Part shown: positions 57,014 to 64,000 of the stretch, piece after piece
Layout: the number at the start of each line of letters is the position of its first letter
How positions within the stretch are numbered: position 1 is the first letter of the stretch
DNA from: Tipula vernalis
Taxonomy: Eukaryota; Arthropoda; Insecta; Diptera; Tipulidae
Direction of reading: 5' to 3'
Assembly (NCBI GenBank): GCA_958295665.1
Contig: OY282560.1
Coordinates: 310,291,236-310,355,235, forward strand
Length of the DNA stretch: 64,000 bases
Notes under the pieces: model-generated
What the model was told of the DNA's origin: nothing
Seen by the model: the letters and a program-made list of their open reading frames with translations, nothing else
Database searches by the model: none
Position numbers and translations under genes: made by a program

Positions 57014-59555
57014 ATTGTTAAAGATTGAAGATGAAAAATAGCGAATGCGATTTTAAATGCTGTTCAACACTTTTTAGTTCTAAATAATCTAACATTAATT
57101 GTGAGTCTGTGATTTGGTGGCTTGAGAGTAGAAGATTTATATTGTCATGCGCGATTGTGATATTGGGGAAGGAGGAGTCTCCGAATTTAAGAAAATCTTT
57201 GTAAAATGTGAATGGTTGGTTTGGTGATCTATATTTGTGGGAAAAGTGTCGTTCGAGGAGTCGGATAGACCCAAATTTTTTTTATACTGTATTCACTATT
57301 AACCGTCAAGTGGTTCAATATTGGTACTAGATATTTTGATGTTGAGTAAGTTAATGAGTAAATACATTGGAAGTTTAATCATGTCAAGTTATTATAAAGC
57401 AACCAGTTTCAAGGTTAACTCCCTACGAACGACAATGTTGAATCTAGAATAAAACTCAACATCGTGTTAATGAAGAATGTAACTTATTACGGCGTTTTTT
57501 CAAGAAGTAGTTGGTTATTGTATTGTACTATAGTATAGTCCTAAATTGAGTAAACATGTCAAAAATCGGTTTTTTTTGTCATTTTTCGTGATTTGTTTTC
57601 AAAGAGAGTATTTAATGTGATAATGCTGAGTTTTATTTAAAGTAATAAACGAGTTTCATGTGACAACAACGTTTAGAAATAAATACAACTAAAATGAAAA
57701 TTATGTACGTGCTATAAAGCAACGCACGGCAATTTCATCATCATTGAAATGACCGAAGCAAAATAATAGAAGGGTTGACGATTTTTGATGTTATTTAGAA
57801 TAATATAATTTGTAATGCTAGTCAAAAATGAAAATTTCACCGGGTGATTTAAACGGTTTATGAATAGCTTCTTTTCAAAATTAATGTAGGGCGGTCAGTT
57901 CAAAATGTTAAAAAAATGCAAATTAGGGTTTTGTCAGACAGGCTAAAAATTTAAGAAACGATTTTTTCAAATGATATTTTTAATTTGTCACGCAATCATG
58001 TTCAAAGCGGCCGAAAGGGTGGCAATTCCACAAACCATGTACAATTTTGAGATTAGGTAAGGTTATGGTCCAAGCTCCAGTTTTAGTTGACCTTTTTGAA
58101 ATAAAAGAATCTTTTAAGTCAACCCGGTATTCACGTGACTTCACTCATTGGTTTTTTTTCGGTTTCTGCCATATTCGATGGGTAAGAACGATAACTGTTT
58201 ATTATTCTTGACATAATGAAATGGTGGATTAATTTATAAAATATTAATTCACCTGGATCAGAAATTTCTTCAAGATCTTAGTTATAAAAATATAACCAGA
58301 ACATTTGTATTTGCTATTTAATATATTAAATTCCATTTTGTAACTGTGCTTTAGTTTTGTCGCTCCGAAATTCGACATAAGTATTATTGCTAATTTGAAT
58401 GTAATTTTTTCTAATTGATTGCTAAATTAAATCTTTTATTTTTATGTTAAAGCTGGTTTACTAAAATAAGCAAAAAGGAAATTCATTTTCTTGTTTTATG
58501 TAACGAAGTATGAGCAAGAACAACTTTTTATAAACTCATGATTACAAACAAATCTACTAAATTATTTCACAATGAATATAATTAAAACAATCATTTGACA
58601 GTAATTCGTTTAAGTGAAAAATTTTGATAACAAATTTAAAATATTTTCTAAAAATTATAGAATAAAACTTAAAAAGTATCTAAAAAATAACCAAAAGTCT
58701 AAAAATCTATACGGCTGCGGCCAGAATGCAAGGCTAGAAAACAATAGGGGCGGCAATAAATGTTTAACAACCTTCCCTCGGACCTAACAAAACGACGAAC
58801 TTTTATCTTATACGAATTGCAAATTTTTTTTTGTGATTGTAACTTATCAAAGTTAAATATGATTGAAATCATAAAACCTGGTACGTCACTTGTAAGCCTT
58901 TATCTTTGAAGAATGCCTACATTTCGGCGAACGTCATCTAATATCAAAAGAAAAAAATTCTTTACTAGAGTGGTACAACGGATAAAGGCAGCATTAAGAA
59001 TATTTAATAATTGTTGCAGCATTAAGAATATTTTTGTGTAAACCCATGACAAATTGTTTGGCCGAATTACCATTTTCATGTCTTAGGCGCAAAAATTAAA
59101 AGCAGCGCCTACGCTATCTATAGAAGATGAAATCTTGCAAACAATTTCGTTTGATGATATCATTAAAACGCTTCTTGAACAAAAATCAAAACGAATTAAA
59201 CTCTAAAGTCGGTTTCATAGTTGAGCATTGCTCAAAAATGATGAATAAAAAACGAGAAAGGAATTTGGTCATTTTGAGGAATGTTATTCGGTTAAAAAGC
59301 CATTGAACGAATGAATGAAGACAATCATGAAGTCGACTTAATTAACTATTTTATTGTAATAAAACCAGTAACTAACAAATCTAATCTGTGGACCCGTGTA
59401 CGAGAATATAGTGAAAAGTCAAAAGTTATTTTTTAAGAGCTAGAATTTCAATCGTAAAGATGATTCTTTTCCGAAAAACACATTCTTTTCTAGGGACGCA
59501 CTCAAAATCTAATAGCGAATTTAGTTGTTTATTCACGCAATAATTACGCGGAAAA
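57014..59555. other. AT-rich spacer, no gene seen
   Basis: No coding block, inverted repeat or tandem repeat recognised. Confidence 0.4.
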
Positions 59556-59559
59556 ACTA

Positions 59560-59800
59560 TTGCGCAAACCGAACAAAAGTTAAAAAGTATTACGACGACT
59601 CTACTACTTTTACTTTATTTTCACGGTTCATAAGTGGTTTACTGAATTTCGATGAGATCCAGTACGAGTGACGTTCCGCGCTCAGGACACCCTGTTAAAG
59701 ATACTACTGAGGAAATGGTGACCAAAATCCAAGATATCATATTGGCCGATCGCCGAGTGAAGGTTAGAGAAATTGAAAAAAAATTAACAGAATAACCTAC
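59560..59800 (+). pseudogene. Mariner transposase N-terminal fragment (irritans/rosa-like)
   Basis: TVHKWFTEFR in one frame and SSTSDVPRSGHPVKDTTEEM then VTKIQDIILADRRVKVREIE in the next match the N-terminal DNA-binding domain and GRP-like linker of irritans-type mariners. The catalytic part is missing. It differs from the two other mariner remnants in the window. Confidence 0.75.
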
Positions 59801-60400
59801 ATATATGACCAAACGATCATTATATATACCAGATCATATACTATATATCATCCTCACTCTCAGAATTTTCTTCTTCATCTACTTCAGAGCATAGTCCCTA
59901 GAACAGACCAATCGAATGACATTCTCTTGTAAAACGTGGAAGTTTCAGATTTTAATGCAGATAACTTTATAAAATTTTATATATTTAAGACCGGTCATGG
60001 TAGATAACGGTAGAGTACATATGATTATCAGGAAAAACGAAAGAAGAATATATTTTCCAGCGGTCAAAAGACCGGTCACGGTAGATAACATATGATTATC
60101 AGGAAAAACGAAAGAAGAAGAGATAGATATTGAAAAATTAAGTAGCTATGTATTATAGAAAAAGTGGTGCAGTAAGTTCAAGAAAAATGAAAACCTGGAA
60201 TGCTGGAAGTCTCAAAAGCGGTCATTTGACCACTCTGATAGGTTTAGCGTTAAAATTTTCTATAAAGGGAAAATAATATTTCATTTTCGGTAATTCCTTG
60301 TTATTTTGCATTCGAAGCACCGTTATTTTAATCCGTTATAGTATAATACATATATTGATTTGAATAGTAAAGTGACTCTTCAGTCCTAAAAATTGAATTC
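59801..60400. other. Spacer between mariner and Tc1 remnants
   Basis: Holds only the short tandem duplication listed separately. Confidence 0.4.
59987..60122 (+). repeat. Short tandem duplication, about 80-bp offset
   Basis: AAGACCGGTCATGGTAGATA and AAGACCGGTCACGGTAGATA begin at 59987 and 60068. Both continue into CATATGATTATCAGGAAAAA and CGAAAGAAGAA; the second copy lacks about 17 bp. Confidence 0.7.
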
Positions 60401-61250
60401 AATGGTGCGTAATAAAGAAATACCGATGGCAACTCGAGAAATGACGGTTAAATTAAAAAATGAAGGTAAATCTTATAAGGATATTGGTCCGGATATTCAT
60501 CCGTCCAAAATCTTTGTCAAAAATATAATCCTGCAAAACGCAGTATTTTGATGAATGTTCGGGAAAATCCAAAATTGAGTGCTCCTAAACTATAGTTGAA
60601 AAACTACAATCGGACTATAATATTAAAATATGCCCACTAGCAATTCGGAATATGTATGCTAAATAAAACTGTGTACAAAGGCCGAATAGCGCGGAAGAAG
60701 ACGTTCATAAATAAAATAAACCAAGCAGTTATGTTATTTTTAGTGACGGTCAGATGGACGTGTTACGGTGTGGAGAAAACCAAATCAACACCTGAAAACT
60801 AAAAATTTATGAGGGACTGTAAAGCATGGTGGAGGTGGCCTAATGTTATGGGAGTGTATGAACGCATCTGGAGTTGGACAGCTTCGCATCACAGAGTCTA
60901 TTATGGACAAGCATTTATATTTAGACATCTTTAAGGAAAACTTACACGCTAGTGCGGAGAAATTTGGCATAAGTGGATCAATTATCTTCCAGCAAGATAA
61001 CAATACAAAATATACGGCATTTATGGTGAAGGAATGGTTTCTCTATAACTGTCCAAAGCAATTACTTACGCAACCACAGAGTCGAGATATGAACCCGATT
61101 AAGCATCTCTGGGCCGAACTCAAAAGGAGGATTAAAAATCGGATTGTAAAAAATAAGAAAGATCTCGCTGAAGTTTTGAATGATGAATGGAACCGAATTT
61201 AGCCAGAAGTAACGAAAAAATTGATAGAATCAATGCAAAGATGACTGAAG
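60401..61250 (+). pseudogene. Tc1-like transposase remnant 2
   Basis: Plus strand. N-terminus MVRNKEIPMATREMTVKLKN with EGKSYKDIG (60401), several frameshifts, then GTVKHGGGGLMLWECMNASG, the second Asp block FQQDNNTKYT, and SRDMNPIKHLW where the catalytic Glu is Lys. 34 residues separate the Asp and the Lys, so the spacing is the normal DD34E. The LYNCPKQLLTQPQS segment is close to LYNIPKQLHTPPQS of the 55-57 kb element, so the two are relatives. No terminal repeats were found. Confidence 0.85.
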
Positions 61251-63078
61251 GGAGTTATAAAAGTTACAGGTGCTCCTGTGGCGAGCCCTATAACATTTCA
61301 TTTTTTGTAATTACACAATATGGTTCAACGGACAAAACGATAACGAACTGACAATTACTCGGTATAAATTATTTTATTGTTGTTATTAAAAATATATTTT
61401 TAATTTTTTTTTTTTTTTTTACATAGTTTTAAACACTAAGTTTTTTTATTTAACAAACCCAAACCCAACTTGTGAACGTTTATCTGACCGATTTCCTGGT
61501 ATATTTTCAGTGTACGGAGACTAATTGATTGCACTATAACATTTTTCGAATCACCAAATAATTTCTCTATTTCCCTTCGACATTTCAAATCGGCGCAAAA
61601 TATAAATAATTTATCAAAATTATTCAGAATTACGTCCCATTAAATTTATTTCACCGTCGAATCACACGACAAAAAAAATTTATAAATTTCATTCCACAAA
61701 AGCGAGATTTATTTTCTTATTTCACTGAACCGGAATGCGAAATTCTTAAGATTTTGAAAAATATCTCATTCCACAAAATAAATGCTCCCATGAATAATTT
61801 ACTAATTTTGGAAAATTCCATTTCTAAAACGCATAAATTACGGTTTACTTTTCCTAAACATATAAGTACATATTATGTAGATTAATTGTTGTATAATCTA
61901 TATATTTAACGTGTTGACACATAATCAATACCTAAAGTAAACGATGTTTATTTCTTCAGTTATTTGTCATAAGTCACTCTTACAAATTAATATTGATCGA
62001 AATAAAATTCTAAACATTTGTTTTGCTTTCAACTTCTGAATACGTTACGAATTCGAATGTATAAGATTCGTATTTGATTTAAATAAGAAACTAGCGAATC
62101 TGATTTAAATCAATAAGAACCTTTCATTTTCATATTCGAATCGTATTCAGGTATAAATGACCATAATATTCCTAACTAAAAGACGAATATGTTTAAGAAA
62201 CAGATCAGCTTATTAAAATATAGCCCCCCAAAATTTCCCCCACCACTGCCAATGTTTTCTATATGTTACATTATTATATATATAAATATATATATAGCAG
62301 TTTATTAATATTCAAAAAATGCATGCGCGAATCTTACCAAAAACAAAAATACCAAATACGTAATATAATAGAAGCACTCAAAACCATTGTGACAATAAAA
62401 CACAAAACACTATCAAATTCCGTAATAAACAATTTTGAGTGTCTCCTGCACAGTGCACGTACACATTGTGAGAATTATAAATTAAAATGAAAAAAATGTT
62501 TTTATAATAAATCTAAATTAATTAATTCGAGAGAGTAAATTTAATTTAGAGAGGCCTGGCTGTTACTTGTTATATCGTGTTCATATCTCGAATTTCGCGT
62601 TGTTTACATTTCTAAGACTACGGCTAGGTATTGTTATTATTAGTAATAACAACAATAATAATTATTATTAGTGATAATAATGAGAGGGTAGGTATTTATT
62701 TATATAAAAAGAGAGAGAGAGAGAATAATCGAATACCTACATATCTGCTAGCCTCAAAATACATAAATACAAATTTTTCATTCATTCATACTGAATGTCT
62801 TGAAGTGAAAACACCAAATTAAATTAAATAAAAAAAAATATTTATCCGTTAGAAAATAATACGGGAAATTATTTAAAATACAAAAAAAAACTTTTAAAAC
62901 TGTGAAACTGAAAGCAAACTTAAAAATTTAAAAAAAAGTGGATTTTGAACGTACATATACAAAGTGAATTAAGTGCTTAAAGATTACAAAAAAACTCAAA
63001 ATTTAATTAAAAAGAAATTCGGTCATTAGGTCGTGCATATATAGTATATATTTGTGTTCTGTGTGTTTAGTGCGGATC
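61251..63078. other. AT-rich region, probable upstream and 5' UTR of the last gene
   Basis: No coding block. A (GA)n run of 14 bases sits near 62711. Sequence close to 63079 is purine- and A-rich, as in fly 5' untranslated leaders. Confidence 0.4.
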
Positions 63079-63337
63079 ATGAATAAACCAAAAGGTTACT
63101 TTTCGAGTGGCTTTAAACTGTGGCCCCTCTCCCATCTTAACAACAATTCTACTAATCAGCAGCAACATACATTTGGTAGTTCGGTTGCGGTACAAAAATT
63201 ACGCGAATCAAAATGGTTTGGCCCCGAAGAACAACGCATCTTGTGTGCTGTTCTCGAGTGCGGTTTTATTGTTGAAATTCGCGAAGAAAATGAACTTGAT
63301 GGATGGTTTGGCGTTGTAATTTGTAAAACAACAAAAG
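63079..63337 (+). CDS. Probable first coding exon of an unassigned gene
   Basis: ATG 63079 opens 86 codons ending at a good donor (AAAAG|GTTTGT, phase 1). An earlier TTG at 63052 is in frame but is not a credible start. The peptide begins MNKPKGYFSSGFKLWPLSHL, has an Asn/Gln/His-rich stretch, then SSVAVQKLRESKWFGPEEQR and ILCAVLECGFIVEIREENEL, which looks like ordered, conserved protein. Codon use is balanced, unlike the AT-rich surroundings. There is no signal peptide or membrane segment. I do not recognise the family; the gene continues beyond the window. Confidence 0.55.
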
Positions 63338-64000
63338 GTTTGTTTATTAATTATAAAAAATAAAAATAAAAATTATATAAAAGCACGCGCCGTCTGGTCT
63401 AATCAAAATTATAAAGTGTGTGTTGATAAAAATTTAATTCGACAGATCAACGATATACATACATAAATACATACTCGTAGTAATACAGAGACATACTCGT
63501 CTATGAAATAATTAAGTTTATTACATGTTATTGCTCTAGATTCCCTCATAAATCTTAGACATTTTTATTTATTCCTTCCTACACGTGAACAAAATATGTC
63601 AGACAACAAATAGTTTTTTTTGAAAGTTTATTTTTGATTCTAGCATATTTAATGAGGAATTTGCCGGTATGTGATTTTTTTTTTTTTTTTTTTGGATTTT
63701 TTGGGGTGGGTGGAAATTCTAATTTTATTAGGCAGCTTAAATGAATGAAAATGTTAGACGGATTTGTTATAGAAATTAAATTAGAAGTATTTGTGAGGTG
63801 CGGAATCTTTTATTGGATTATAGTGGTTTTTGTTGAAATTTAACATGACGTGCTGGTCACCAATGTGAAATACAAAAATTATATTTTGCGGCTTTTGTAC
63901 GAGAAAAACGAGTTTAAAATGCTTGAAATTGCGATAAAGAAATTTGAAAACTAATTCGTCATACTTTTTATAAATTTTATTTTTGACCCTATCTAGTCCG
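63338..64000. other. Intron of the last gene
   Basis: AT-rich with a poly(T) run near 63677. No second exon is recognised before the window ends. Confidence 0.45.

Noticed and set aside
63052..63078. TTG as upstream start for the last gene
   Set aside because: A normal ATG follows at 63079. Non-ATG starts are rare in animals and nothing here supports one.
1..64000. tRNA, rRNA, CRISPR arrays, operons or riboswitches
   Set aside because: None seen on reading. The DNA is eukaryotic and repeats lack the regular spacing of CRISPR.

Overview
This window looks like nuclear DNA of an insect, most likely a fly (Diptera). It is AT-rich, with short words such as ACATACATA and ATACTCGTA, and its host genes have introns of 59-72 bp with standard GT/AG ends. 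The proteins and mobile elements are insect-like: a peritrophin-type chitin-binding protein, the spliceosomal helicase Prp16/DHX38, Jockey- and R1/LOA-like LINEs, a Penelope-like element, Ty3/Gypsy elements, mariner, Tc1, Harbinger and hAT. The species is not determined.

Host genes are few and sit mostly at the left end. (1) 214-3155 (+): the 3' exons of a Thr/Asn-rich secreted cuticle-type protein ending in one chitin-binding domain. (2) 4848-6330 (+): an F-box/LRR gene, with the F-box at the start of the first recognised exon. (3) 7418-9195 (-): the last three exons of DHX38/Prp16. The ATPase half (Walker A and DEAH) was not found in the window. (4) 63079-63337 (+): a probable first coding exon of an unassigned gene that continues past the right edge.

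Between about 9.2 and 63 kb the sequence is almost wholly a layered graveyard of transposons. Left part (10.2-16.2 kb): a decayed Jockey LINE, then a mariner whose two ends (13116 and 16186) are pushed 3 kb apart by nested repeats, including a foldback element built from a 108-bp tandem unit. Middle (17.3-27.8 kb): four decayed copies of R1/LOA-like LINEs, two of them in tandem and two fused head to tail by deletion. At 28.77-34.10 kb a non-autonomous retroelement with an (AATC)n tail is bounded by a 23-bp target duplication. Nested inside it is a 2.8-kb hAT-like element with a perfect 8-bp duplication, which carries a fragment of a host zinc-finger gene with an intron still in place. From 35.7 to 48.9 kb lie a Penelope-like remnant, a Gypsy element split by a 1.5-kb solo LTR, a second Gypsy remnant and another likely solo LTR. 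From 50.6 to 61.3 kb are MITEs nested in each other and in a Harbinger transposase corpse, one almost complete Tc1 element with doubled terminal repeats, and fragments of other Tc1 and mariner elements.

No RNA gene, CRISPR array or bacterial-type system was seen. The most unusual feature is the hAT-like element with captured gene DNA (29364-32167). The clearest structural evidence is the set of nested insertions that can be dated relative to one another from target duplications and restored reading frames. All similarity statements rest on recognition by eye, not on database searches.
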